Assembly (NCBI GenBank): GCA_900754605.1
Contig: CAAEDK010000229.1
Location: forward strand, 1-6,906
Reading direction: 5' to 3'
DNA from: an uncultured Oscillospiraceae bacterium
GTDB taxonomy: Bacteria; Bacillota_A; Clostridia; Oscillospirales; Oscillospiraceae
DNA length: 6,906 bases
The notes under the pieces were generated by a model, which had not been told where the DNA came from, made no database searches, and was given only the letters and a program-made list of their open reading frames with translations. The translations under genes and the position numbers were made by a program. Each line of letters opens with the position of its first letter. Position 1 is the first letter of the stretch. Below are positions 1 to 5,965 of this stretch, piece after piece.

Positions 1-989
1 TCCCGAAGGATTCTCTTGTGGATTCGTGCCACGGTCTCAGGGCTGTACATGGTTCCAGTTGTTGGGGAAGGGAACAGATATGGATTATTCGGATGCAGAC
101 TGTGTTCCTGGATCAGTAGATCCACTGCCTGCTGGGGAACGATCAGGGTACGGATGGAATGCTGGGTCTTGGGCTGACTCACCACCAGTTTTCCATTCAG
201 CCGGCTGACAGACTTCGTCACAGAGACGCTTCTGTTCTGTGGGTCCAGATCGCTCCAGAGCAGAGCCAGTAGCTCGCCCCGACGCAGGCCGGTAGTCAGC
301 TCTAGAAAAAACAATGGCAGCACGTTCCGCTCTGCTGCCGCCTGTAGATAGTCCCCGATCTGCTCCGGCTGGATGACCTTCATTTCCTTCCGATCCAGTT
401 TTGGAGGTTTGCACTCCATCGTCGGATTTTTAGCGATGATACCGGCACGAACTGCCTGTTCCAATGCGGCGTGCAGAAACATATGAACACTGCGGACCGT
501 TTTAGGACTCAGACCGGAACTCGCCCGTTTCTGGGAATGTACCCTTCCATTGATGCGAAGATCTTGATAAAGAATCTGGAGACGCAATCCGGTCAGTTGA
601 CTTAACGGAACTTCACCGATTTGCGGGATTACCAGTTGATTCATAAAGTAGCTGTATTGTATTTGGGTGCTTTCTCGAATATTTTGTTTCGCATAGAGAT
701 CGTACCAGGTCTGGAGCCACTGCGCGACTGTGTACTCTTGACAATTCATTTGTGGTGCAGAAGTTCCTTGCGTTTCCTGAGCCAAACCGGTCAGCGGCGT
801 TGCTTTATGTTCCCGATTCCAGACCGCTTCCCGAAGCTGCCGCTTACACTCGGCTTGTGTCCTTGCCAGAACACTTTTGTAAATGAGTTTCCCGGTTTCC
901 TCGTTCCGGCCTGCCGTATAACGGCCTTCCCAGCGACCGTCTGAACGCTTTCGAATGCTGCCATCTCCACGGTTTTTCCGATTGGACAT
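1..989 (-). CDS. int: Tyrosine integrase, Tn916/Tn1549 type (3' end beyond the window)
   Basis: Site-specific tyrosine recombinase that would integrate and excise a conjugative or mobilisable transposon. My own translation from ATG at 989 gives 329 uninterrupted codons running off the left edge. The N-terminus (residues about 5-50, GDGSIRKRSDGRWEGRYTAG) is a typical arm-type DNA-binding domain of Tn916-family integrases. A core-binding helical domain follows (about 84-190), then the catalytic domain from about 203. The first catalytic Arg is R236 in TTGLRRGELLALLW, and the likely beta-hairpin Lys is K274 in SQPKTQHSIRTL. The HxxR box and nucleophilic Tyr should lie in the missing 70 or so residues (family length about 400). 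The start is set by AGGAG 8 nt upstream; another ATG at 997 begins next to that AGGAG and is out of frame. It lies 16 nt after xis, in the usual xis-int order. Whether the gene is intact cannot be judged here. Confidence 0.95.
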   Translation of the reverse strand, partial: MSNRKNRGDGSIRKRSDGRWEGRYTAGRNEETGKLIYKSVLARTQAECKRQLREAVWNREHKATPLTGLAQETQGTSAPQMNCQEYTVAQWLQTWYDLYAKQNIRESTQIQYSYFMNQLVIPQIGEVPLSQLTGLRLQILYQDLRINGRVHSQKRASSGLSPKTVRSVHMFLHAALEQAVRAGIIAKNPTMECKPPKLDRKEMKVIQPEQIGDYLQAAAERNVLPLFFLELTTGLRRGELLALLWSDLDPQNRSVSVTKSVSRLNGKLVVSQPKTQHSIRTLIVPQQAVDLLIQEHSLHPNNPYLFPSPTTGTMYSPETVARIHKRILR

Positions 990-997
990 TTTTTCAT

Positions 998-1002
998 CTC
1001 CT
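998..1002 (-). promoter_or_regulatory. Ribosome binding site of int
   Basis: AGGAG on the minus strand, 8 nt before the ATG at 989. It sits in the 16-nt gap after the xis stop codon and decides between two nearby ATG codons in different frames (997 and 989) in favour of 989. Confidence 0.8.
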
Positions 1003-1005
1003 GTT

Positions 1006-1215
1006 TTAAATCTGTTCAGACACTTTCCGGTCTACCCAGGCCAGCAGCCGATCCTTTGGAACAACAATCCGGCTTCCGACGAGCATGGCCGGGAAGTTTT
1101 TCCTGTGGGCCAGTTCATAGGCTCCAGCCCGCGATATACTGAGTACACTTGCCACTTGTGGGATTGTCAGCATTACAGGCAGTTCCTCAAAGGACTTATA
1201 GATTTGGTTCGCCAT
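1006..1215 (-). CDS. xis: Excisionase / MerR-like helix-turn-helix DNA-binding protein
   Basis: Small basic DNA-binding protein of 69 aa, the usual size of Tn916-family excisionases. It should bind near the element ends and steer the integrase toward excision. Residues about 16-38 (LTIPQVASVLSISRAGAYEL) form the helix-turn-helix of the excisionase/AlpA-like group. A wing follows with the family-typical pattern F-P-A-x-x-V-G-x-R-I-V-V-P-K (about 41-54) and a helix ending in LLAWVD. The ATG at 1215 is preceded by GAGAGGAG at good spacing. The stop lies 16 nt before int, so the two are very likely co-transcribed. The alternative, a plain regulator of the same fold, is less likely given the position beside int. 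Confidence 0.9.
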   Translation of the reverse strand: MANQIYKSFEELPVMLTIPQVASVLSISRAGAYELAHRKNFPAMLVGSRIVVPKDRLLAWVDRKVSEQI

Positions 1216-1223
1216 ATTGTCTG

Positions 1224-1230
1224 CTCCTCT
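1224..1230 (-). promoter_or_regulatory. Ribosome binding site of xis
   Basis: AGAGGAG on the minus strand, 8 nt upstream of the ATG at 1215. A TATAAA-like string at 1233-1238 lies directly upstream, too close to the ribosome site to be a convincing -10 box and without a good -35 partner. Confidence 0.75.
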
Positions 1231-1243
1231 CTTTTATAGTTTG

Positions 1244-1354
1244 CTACCGTCTTGATTCCACAAATACAGCCACCACGTCTGCTTTAAAAGCTCTTTCTGT
1301 GATCTCTGTAGCTTCTGAAATCAAGCTGGGAACTTGCTGTAAAGCGATTTTGCT
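1244..1354 (-). other. Short open frame upstream of xis, possible gene remnant
   Basis: An open stretch of 36 codons between a TAA at 1355-1357 and a TAG at 1244-1246, ending 28 nt before the xis start. Its translation has a protein-like composition (for instance LISEATEITERAFKADVVAV) and reasonable codon choice. It has no ATG and no ribosome site before its only plausible start, a TTG at 1324. I do not recognise it. It may be the tail of a gene whose front was lost, or chance. Confidence 0.2.
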
Positions 1355-1373
1355 TTATAGATGGGATATATCA

Positions 1374-1405
1374 CGGGCCGGAGATTATTTGCAATCTCCG
1401 GCCCG
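1374..1405. repeat. Perfect 13-bp inverted repeat with 6-nt loop
   Basis: CGGGCCGGAGATT at 1374-1386 pairs without mismatch with AATCTCCGGCCCG at 1393-1405 around the loop ATTTGC. No U-rich tail follows on either strand, so it is a weak candidate for an intrinsic terminator. It lies about 160 nt upstream of xis and could instead act as an attenuator, a processing signal or a protein-binding site. The loop is also the exact reverse complement of GCAAAT at 1405-1410, which allows an alternative 6-bp pairing. Confidence 0.75.
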
Positions 1406-1411
1406 CAAATC

Positions 1412-1470
1412 GTGTCCCGACCTCTGAATTTTTCTGCTTCTCTTGTGAAACCATACTCTGAGGCGGACAC
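1412..1470. repeat. Imperfect inverted repeat
   Basis: GTGTCC (1412-1417) and CCTC (1421-1424) can pair with GGACAC (1465-1470) and GAGG (1460-1463), with a 3-nt versus 1-nt internal bulge and a 35-nt loop. It lies next to the perfect hairpin at 1374-1405 and adds to the dense symmetry of the region. Function unknown. Confidence 0.4.
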
Positions 1471-1493
1471 TTATAAAATCTATTTCTTGTTAT

Positions 1494-1614
1494 TCAGCTC
1501 TATTCGACACTACTTCCCGAGCTGATGGGCGACATACGGATCGGCGTTTGGCAACGCCCACGGGACTCTCACCCCTCCGAGGATCTCTCCGAGCTGGCCC
1601 CGCATACGCGGGGC
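1494..1614 (-). other. Structured, GC-rich non-coding stretch upstream of xis-int; candidate leader RNA
   Basis: Several inverted repeats are packed here: 1597-1603/1608-1614 (7 bp, loop ATAC), 1543-1548/1553-1558 (6 bp, loop TGGC) and 1494-1500/1519-1525 (7 bp, 18-nt loop). A further alternative pairing joins TGGGCG with CGCCCA across 1527-1560. The string CGAGCTG occurs twice (1518-1524 and 1590-1596, plus strand). A consensus TATAAT lies just upstream on the minus strand at 1624-1629, so a transcript could begin just ahead of the 7-bp hairpin and run toward xis. One minus-strand frame is open here down to a TAG at about 1513, but it has no start with a ribosome site. I read the stretch as RNA or DNA structure more than coding sequence. 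Known RNA families could not be tested. Confidence 0.35.
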
Positions 1615-1623
1615 AGGTGTACC

Positions 1624-1629
1624 ATTATA
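1624..1629 (-). promoter_or_regulatory. Candidate -10 box (TATAAT)
   Basis: Perfect TATAAT on the minus strand, reading toward xis. The start of transcription would fall near 1616-1618, just before the hairpin at 1597-1614. The matching -35 region, around GTTTCG at 17-nt spacing, is poor and there is no extended TG, so the promoter might need an activator or may not be real. Confidence 0.35.
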
Positions 1630-1630
1630 G

Positions 1631-1853
1631 GCTGACAGGGTCGTGGCGAAACAGCCTGCCAGAGCTGCTTTGGGCTAGATGGACCCGCTCCGCACCTTTC
1701 TTGCCGTCGTTGATGCAGACTTCCGCCTGCACAGGTGGTCTTCGCGCATCCGCCGCATCGCTTTTCCCCTTCCGGGGGACTGCCAGCTGATGGGAATCCG
1801 CTGCCGGATATTCACTTTTCGAGGTACACGAAAGCCACAGAAAGTCCATCTTT
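1631..1853. other. Stretch without a supported gene
   Basis: Between the end of the regulator and the TATAAT box I see no convincing gene. Minus-strand frames are open (for example 1625-1849, with an ATG just after the regulator), but none has a ribosome site or recognisable motifs. Small pairings are present, such as CCCC/GGGG around TTCC at 1767-1778 and TGCAG/CTGCA at about 1713-1730 on the minus strand. It could be a decayed gene or more of the structured control region. Confidence 0.4.
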
Positions 1854-2180
1854 CTAATAGCTTCCCGGCAGAGCGAATTGGATGAGGATGGAGTTCATTA
1901 CCTTCAGGTCCTCGCCTTCCAGGGTCAATCGGACTCGCACCAATAGAGATGTCTGCCTGGCTGACAGACGCTTTTGTTCTGGATGGTACCAATTGGAAAC
2001 GCGAATGCCTCCATAAGGGCCAAATGAAGTTTCGATGGGATATGTACATGCAAGCGCGATCAAATCGCTTCGGATCGTACGTTCGCAAACGCCAAAACGG
2101 TCCGCCAGTTGTCTCGTTGTGCTGAACCGTGCGTTGCACAGATATTCCCATATCGCCTGTCTCCGTTCAGACGGCCCCAA
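1854..2180 (-). CDS. DeoR-like winged helix-turn-helix regulator of a mobile element
   Basis: A 108-aa DNA-binding protein. Residues about 5-45 form an HTH_11/DeoR-type domain: SERRQAIWEYLC, then TTRQLADRFGVCERTIRSDL as the helix-turn-helix, then the wing SFGPYGGIRV (about 52-61). The rest is a short C-terminal part (RLSARQTSLLVRVRL...VMNSILIQFALP), not a sugar-binding domain, so this belongs to the small stand-alone regulators common in Tn1549-like elements of Clostridia, usually about 110-120 aa. The start is TTG at 2180, supported by a perfect AGGAGG 8 nt upstream; no ATG serves the frame there. The gene points toward xis-int and may control it; that is inference from position. It lies just after the terminator-like hairpin at 2225-2253. 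Confidence 0.85.
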   Translation of the reverse strand: MGPSERRQAIWEYLCNARFSTTRQLADRFGVCERTIRSDLIALACTYPIETSFGPYGGIRVSNWYHPEQKRLSARQTSLLVRVRLTLEGEDLKVMNSILIQFALPGSY

Positions 2181-2188
2181 TTACCTCA

Positions 2189-2194
2189 CCTCCT
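2189..2194 (-). promoter_or_regulatory. Ribosome binding site deciding a TTG start
   Basis: AGGAGG on the minus strand, 8 nt before the TTG at 2180. Its full match to the anti-Shine-Dalgarno sequence and ideal spacing are the main reason to accept the rare start codon of the regulator. Confidence 0.8.
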
Positions 2195-2224
2195 CACCTC
2201 GCTCTGTGGTTCTGAGGATAAAGC

Positions 2225-2253
2225 AAGACCCGGCAAGGTAATTGCCGGGTCTT
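2225..2253 (-). terminator. Likely rho-independent terminator of the hydrogenase operon
   Basis: AAGACCCGGCAA and TTGCCGGGTCTT form a perfect 12-bp GC-rich stem with a 5-nt loop. On the minus strand the stem is followed by GCTTTATCC, a short broken U-rich tail; on the plus strand it is followed by A residues, so minus is the better direction. It lies 76 nt past the hydrogenase stop codon in an AT-rich spacer (2254-2329) that contains no gene. Because it also precedes the regulator, it could act as an attenuator if that gene depends on readthrough. Confidence 0.7.
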
Positions 2254-2329
2254 AAAAATATTTGAGAAATCAGTCGGTTTTCTATGTTTTATCCAATTTA
2301 TAATTCAATTTTATATGCAAAATTACTAT

Positions 2330-4084
2330 CTAATTAGAGTCCAACCATATACCTTTTTCCACAACCTCCCATGTTGTATGATCTGTATGGAGCAGGTGGT
2401 GGGACTTCTTTCCCAGCGGACGCTCCAGGAACTCTTGGTAGAGAGACTGAATCTCCGGATTCTCGTGGGAAAACCGGATGGTGGCCTTCTGATCCAGCTT
2501 CCACAGGGCATCTTCCCGCTTCCCGGCCAACTCCTCTCCGTCGTGGATGGGCTGGCCGCCGCCTCCTGCGCAGCCGCCGGGGCAGGCCATCACCTCCACG
2601 AAGTCGTAGCGGCCCTGCCCGCTCTCCAATGCCTTCATCAACTTCCGGGTATTCCCCAGCCCTGAGACCACCGCCACCCGGATCTCCCCGGCACCTGGAA
2701 TGGAAAAGACAGCTTCTTTCCACGGTTTGTTTCCCCGGACAGCCGTGAACGCGTCCGGATCTGGGTTCTCCCCGGTGACGAGATAGTAGGCCGAGCGTAG
2801 GGCCGCGTCCATGACGCCGCCGGTGGCGCCGAAGATCACTGCCGCCCCGGTGCCGGTGCCCAGGGGGCTGTCGAACGCCTCTTCCGGCAGGTCCCCCGGC
2901 TGGATGTTGTCGCTGCGGAACAGCCGGTCCATCTCCCGGGTGGTCAGCACCGCGTCCACGTCCGGATCACCGCAGGCGTCGCGCATGGTGGGCAGAGCGC
3001 ACTCGCTCTTCTTCGCCATGCAGGGCATGATGGACACCACGAACATCCGGTGGGGATCGACGCCGATCTTCTCCGCAAAGTACGTCTTTGCCACCGCGCC
3101 GAACATCTGCTGGGGCGATTTCGCCGTGGACAGGCAGTCCACGTAGTGGGGGAACTGGGATTTAATGAAACGCACCCAGCCGGGGCAGCAGGAAGTGAAC
3201 ATGGGCCAGTGATAGCGGTCCCGATGGGTGAACCGCTCCAGGAACTCACTGCCCTCCTCCATGATGGTCAGGTCCGCAGAGAAGTTGGTGTCAAAGACAT
3301 AGTCGAAGCCCAGCCGCCGCAAAGCCGCCACCATCTTCCCCGTGGCCGCTTTCTTTCCGGTCAGGCCGAAGGACTCCGCCCAGGCCACCCGCACCGCCGG
3401 CGCGATCTGCACTACCGTGGTGATTTCCGGGTCCGCCAGGGCGTCCAGTACCTTCACCGTGTCGTCCCGGGCCGTCAGGGCGCCGGTGGGACAGTGGGTG
3501 ACGCACTGGCCGCAGAAGGTGCAGTCCGAGGTCTTCAGGGTGCGGTTGCCGGAGACGTCCACCGTGGTCCGGGAGCCGGTGCCCGCCAGGTCCCAGATCC
3601 CCATGGTCTGGACCTTCTCGCAGATCTGGACGCAGCGCATACACTTGATGCACTTGCTGGCCTGCCGGACCAGCGGCGTGGAGGTGTCCGTATAGCCCCT
3701 GGCCACATGGACATGGTAGGGCATCTCGTGGATATTCAGGTCGTTGGCCAGCTTCTGCAGCGGGCAGTTGCCGCTGCGGATACAGGTGGAGCAATAGCTG
3801 GCGTGCTGGCTCAGCAGCAGCTCCATATTGACCCGCCGGGCCTTGCGGACCTTGGGGGTATTGGTGTGGACCACCAGCCCCTCCTCCACCGGGGTATCGC
3901 AGGCGGCGGCCAGCCGGTCGCTGCCCTCCACCTCCACCACGCACATCCGGCAGGCGGCGATCTTGTTGATGTCTTTCAGATAGCAGAGGGTCGGAATTTT
4001 GATCCCGGCTTTCTCCGCCGCCTCCAGGATCGTGGTCCCCGCCGGGACCTGGACCGTCTGTCCGTTGATTGTCAGTGTCACCAT
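2330..4084 (-). CDS. hydA: [FeFe]-hydrogenase catalytic subunit, CpI-like multi-cluster form
   Basis: Cytoplasmic enzyme that reversibly reduces protons to H2; 584 aa, close to clostridial CpI. Domains in order: [2Fe-2S] ferredoxin fold with C34, C45, C48, C62; His-Cys [4Fe-4S] site H94, C98, C101, C107; two [4Fe-4S] sites, C145/C148/C151/C155 and C188/C191/C194/C198; then the H-cluster domain. All three signatures are intact: TSCCPGW (297-303, with C299 the expected proton-relay Cys and C300 a ligand), MPCMAKKSE (353-361, C355) and EVMACPGGCAGGGGQP (497-512, C501 and C505). The C-terminal small-subunit-like tail is fused (NPEIQSLYQEFL near 542-553, then HHLLHT). There is no Tat signal or membrane segment. 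Its start overlaps the upstream flavoprotein gene by 7 nt, pointing to translational coupling and a shared complex. Maturases HydE, HydF and HydG are not in the window. The partner suggests group A2, not the NADH-dependent A3 type; that subgroup call is inference. Confidence 0.95.
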   Translation of the reverse strand: MVTLTINGQTVQVPAGTTILEAAEKAGIKIPTLCYLKDINKIAACRMCVVEVEGSDRLAAACDTPVEEGLVVHTNTPKVRKARRVNMELLLSQHASYCSTCIRSGNCPLQKLANDLNIHEMPYHVHVARGYTDTSTPLVRQASKCIKCMRCVQICEKVQTMGIWDLAGTGSRTTVDVSGNRTLKTSDCTFCGQCVTHCPTGALTARDDTVKVLDALADPEITTVVQIAPAVRVAWAESFGLTGKKAATGKMVAALRRLGFDYVFDTNFSADLTIMEEGSEFLERFTHRDRYHWPMFTSCCPGWVRFIKSQFPHYVDCLSTAKSPQQMFGAVAKTYFAEKIGVDPHRMFVVSIMPCMAKKSECALPTMRDACGDPDVDAVLTTREMDRLFRSDNIQPGDLPEEAFDSPLGTGTGAAVIFGATGGVMDAALRSAYYLVTGENPDPDAFTAVRGNKPWKEAVFSIPGAGEIRVAVVSGLGNTRKLMKALESGQGRYDFVEVMACPGGCAGGGGQPIHDGEELAGKREDALWKLDQKATIRFSHENPEIQSLYQEFLERPLGKKSHHLLHTDHTTWEVVEKGIWLDSN

Positions 4085-5916
4085 TTCTCCTCACGTCCTC
4101 CTTTGAACACACCGTAGCCAAAGTGGTCGCACCGCAGGCAGCGGGCGGACTCCCGCTGGGCCTCCTCCAGGGTCATGCCGCACTCGATGCACTGGAAGTC
4201 CATCTTCCGCGCTCCGGCCTCCCGCTCTGTGGTGCTCACTCGGCCCCGGGGCGTAAAGTCCGACAGGTGCGGCGCGGGGATCTCCACTTCCGCCTCGATG
4301 GTGTGGCAGTAGCCCAGATATTCGTCGATGTTGGCGGCAGCCACCTTGCCTGCCGCAATGGCCCGGATGACGGTGGCGGGGCCGGTGACGCAGTCACCGC
4401 CCGCGAACACTCCCTCCATGTCCGGCAGATGGGTGCCGCTGTCCGCCAGGATCGTACCGCCCCGCTGGATCTTAATACCGGACTGCTCGAAGCCGTGGGT
4501 CTCAATGCCCTGGCCGATGGCCACGATGATGATATCCGCCGGGACCCGGAGCTCTGGCTGATCCGCGCCGTTGGGACTGGGGCGGCCGTTTTTGTCCGCC
4601 TGCCCAATAATTTGGGGCTGAGTCCAGAGGGCGGTCACATGGCCGTCCGGCCCGCTCTCCATCCGCACCGGAGCCTGGAGGGTCAGCAGCTCCGCACCCT
4701 CCGCCACGGCGCCCTCCACTTCCTCCGGCAAGGCGGTCATGTCCTCCTGCCGGCGGCGGTAGACGCAGGTCACCTTATCTGCACCTAGGCGGATCGAGCT
4801 GCGGGTCACGTCCATGGCCACGTTCCCGCCGCCGATGACCACCACCTGTTTTCCGTGGAAGTCCGGCAGGTCCCCGTCGCCGATCTGCCGCAGCAGCTCC
4901 ACGGCGGAGATGACGCCCTGGCTGTCCTCCCCGGGGATGCCCGTCCGCTTGTCCGTGTGGGCGCCGATGGAGATGTACAGACAGTCGTACTGTTTCTTCA
5001 GCTCTTGGAAAGAGATATCATTCCCCACCTCCACCTCGGTGTGGACCTTGATCCCCAGGGAGAGGATGGATGCGATCTCCGCGTCCAGCAACTCCCGGGG
5101 GAAGCGGTAGCTGGGGATGCCGTAGCGGAGCATCCCGCCCAGCTGCTTCCGCTGCTCATAGATGGTGACCTGGTGGCCCATCAGGGCCAGGTAGTAGGCG
5201 GCGGAAAGGCCGCCGGGGCCGCCGCCGATGACGGTGACCGTCTTTCCGGTGGGTTTCGCCTTGGGCGGATTTGGCACCTTCCCGGCGTGGTCCACGGCGA
5301 ACCGCTTCAGGCCCCGGATGTTGATGGCGTCGTCCACCATCTGCCGGCGGCAACGGGCCTCGCAGGGGTGCTCGCAGATGTAGGCGCAGGCTGTGGGGAA
5401 GGGATTGTCCTTCCGAATGAGGCGGACTGCGTCGGCATAGCGCCCCTCCCGCACCAGGGAGATATAGCCGGGGATATCCACCCCGGCGGGGCACAGGGCC
5501 ACACAGGGGACGGGATTCTTCAAACTGCCCAGGCAGCGGTGGCGGAGGATGTGTTCCTCATAGTCGTCCCGGAAGCCGTGGAGGCCCGTCAGCACCAGCT
5601 GGGCGGCGTTGACGCCGATGGCGCAGTCCGCGGAGGCCACGATTACCTCCGCCGTGTCCTCGATCAGCTGGAGGATGTCCAGGGACGGCCGTCCGTCCAG
5701 GACCTCGTGGAGCAGGTCCGACAGCTGTCCCAGGCCCACCCGGCAGGGCACGCATTTCCCGCAGGTCTGGGCATGGCAGAGGTTCAGAAAGTTCAGCGCC
5801 ATATCAATAGGGCACAGGCCCGGCGGGCTGGCCTCGATCCGGTGCTCCATGCTGCGGTACAGATGTTCCACCACCATCTGGGCCTTGCTGGGGGTTTTAA
5901 TATCCAATCGGCTCAT
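4078..5916 (-). CDS. NuoF-type Fe-S domain fused to GltD-like FAD/NAD(P)H oxidoreductase
   Basis: Electron-transfer flavoprotein of 612 aa, the probable redox partner of the hydrogenase. Residues 1-125 match the C-terminal Fe-S region of NuoF/HydB: CGKCVPCRVG (C52, C55, C58) with a fourth Cys, C98, in ADCAIG. The upstream FMN/NADH-binding part of NuoF is absent. From about 130 the protein follows the glutamate synthase small subunit/DPD N-terminal pattern: C138, C142, then C177, C181, C185, C189, likely [4Fe-4S] ligands. An FAD-binding GxGxxG lies at 227-255 (VIGGGPGGLSAAYY), an NAD(P)H-binding one at 357-388 (VVVIGGGNVAMDV, then VYRRR), and the second FAD motif at 502-530 (GVFAGGDCVTGPATVIRAI). 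A C-terminal CIECG/CLRCD pair (C576, C579, C593, C596) may hold a metal or another cluster. AGGAG lies 9 nt before the ATG. A simple role as GltD is unlikely: no glutamate synthase large subunit is present and hydrogenase follows directly. NADPH or NADH preference is not readable by eye. Confidence 0.85.
   Translation of the reverse strand: MSRLDIKTPSKAQMVVEHLYRSMEHRIEASPPGLCPIDMALNFLNLCHAQTCGKCVPCRVGLGQLSDLLHEVLDGRPSLDILQLIEDTAEVIVASADCAIGVNAAQLVLTGLHGFRDDYEEHILRHRCLGSLKNPVPCVALCPAGVDIPGYISLVREGRYADAVRLIRKDNPFPTACAYICEHPCEARCRRQMVDDAINIRGLKRFAVDHAGKVPNPPKAKPTGKTVTVIGGGPGGLSAAYYLALMGHQVTIYEQRKQLGGMLRYGIPSYRFPRELLDAEIASILSLGIKVHTEVEVGNDISFQELKKQYDCLYISIGAHTDKRTGIPGEDSQGVISAVELLRQIGDGDLPDFHGKQVVVIGGGNVAMDVTRSSIRLGADKVTCVYRRRQEDMTALPEEVEGAVAEGAELLTLQAPVRMESGPDGHVTALWTQPQIIGQADKNGRPSPNGADQPELRVPADIIIVAIGQGIETHGFEQSGIKIQRGGTILADSGTHLPDMEGVFAGGDCVTGPATVIRAIAAGKVAAANIDEYLGYCHTIEAEVEIPAPHLSDFTPRGRVSTTEREAGARKMDFQCIECGMTLEEAQRESARCLRCDHFGYGVFKGGREEKW
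4087..4102 (-). promoter_or_regulatory. Ribosome binding region of the hydrogenase gene inside the upstream gene
   Basis: Two candidate sites lie within the last codons of the flavoprotein gene: AGGAGG (4097-4102), 12 nt before the ATG, and AGGAG (4087-4091), only 2 nt before it. Neither spacing is ideal, which fits a start reached mainly by coupled translation from the overlapping gene, whose TGA stop is within ATGGTGA (4078-4084). Confidence 0.5.
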
Positions 5917-5925
5917 GCAAGATCA

Positions 5926-5930
5926 CTCCT
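5926..5930 (-). promoter_or_regulatory. Ribosome binding site of the flavoprotein gene
   Basis: AGGAG on the minus strand, 9 nt before the ATG at 5916. It lies in the 49-nt gap after the radical SAM gene. No terminator-like hairpin is seen in that gap, so read-through from the radical SAM gene is plausible. Confidence 0.7.
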
Positions 5931-5965
5931 GTTGATAAAATCCGCAAAATTTTCGATTGCAACTG

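Noticed and set aside
1233..1264. TATAAA-like box just upstream of xis as a promoter
   Set aside because: No good -35 at 16-18 nt spacing and it almost touches the ribosome binding site.
1681..1856. Possible decayed cysteine-rich KTR-type protein after the regulator
   Set aside because: A loose resemblance (WTFCG, then a few Arg/Lys and late Cys) is spread across frames without the conserved CxxC pairs, too weak to call a pseudogene.
1675..2151. Minus-strand frame of 158 codons overlapping the regulator
   Set aside because: It overlaps the helix-turn-helix gene in another frame; its translation shows no domain, and the regulator frame has the perfect ribosome site and clear motifs.
3050..4117. 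Long plus-strand open frame (355 codons) opposite the hydrogenase
   Set aside because: It is the antisense shadow of a GC-rich gene: the opposite strand carries all hydrogenase motifs, while this translation is rich in G, H, A and R with no recognisable domain.
5933..5963. Possible promoter in the gap before the flavoprotein gene (TTGCAA, 17 nt, TTTATC)
   Set aside because: The -10 box matches the consensus at only about three of six positions, and the start would fall almost on the ribosome site.
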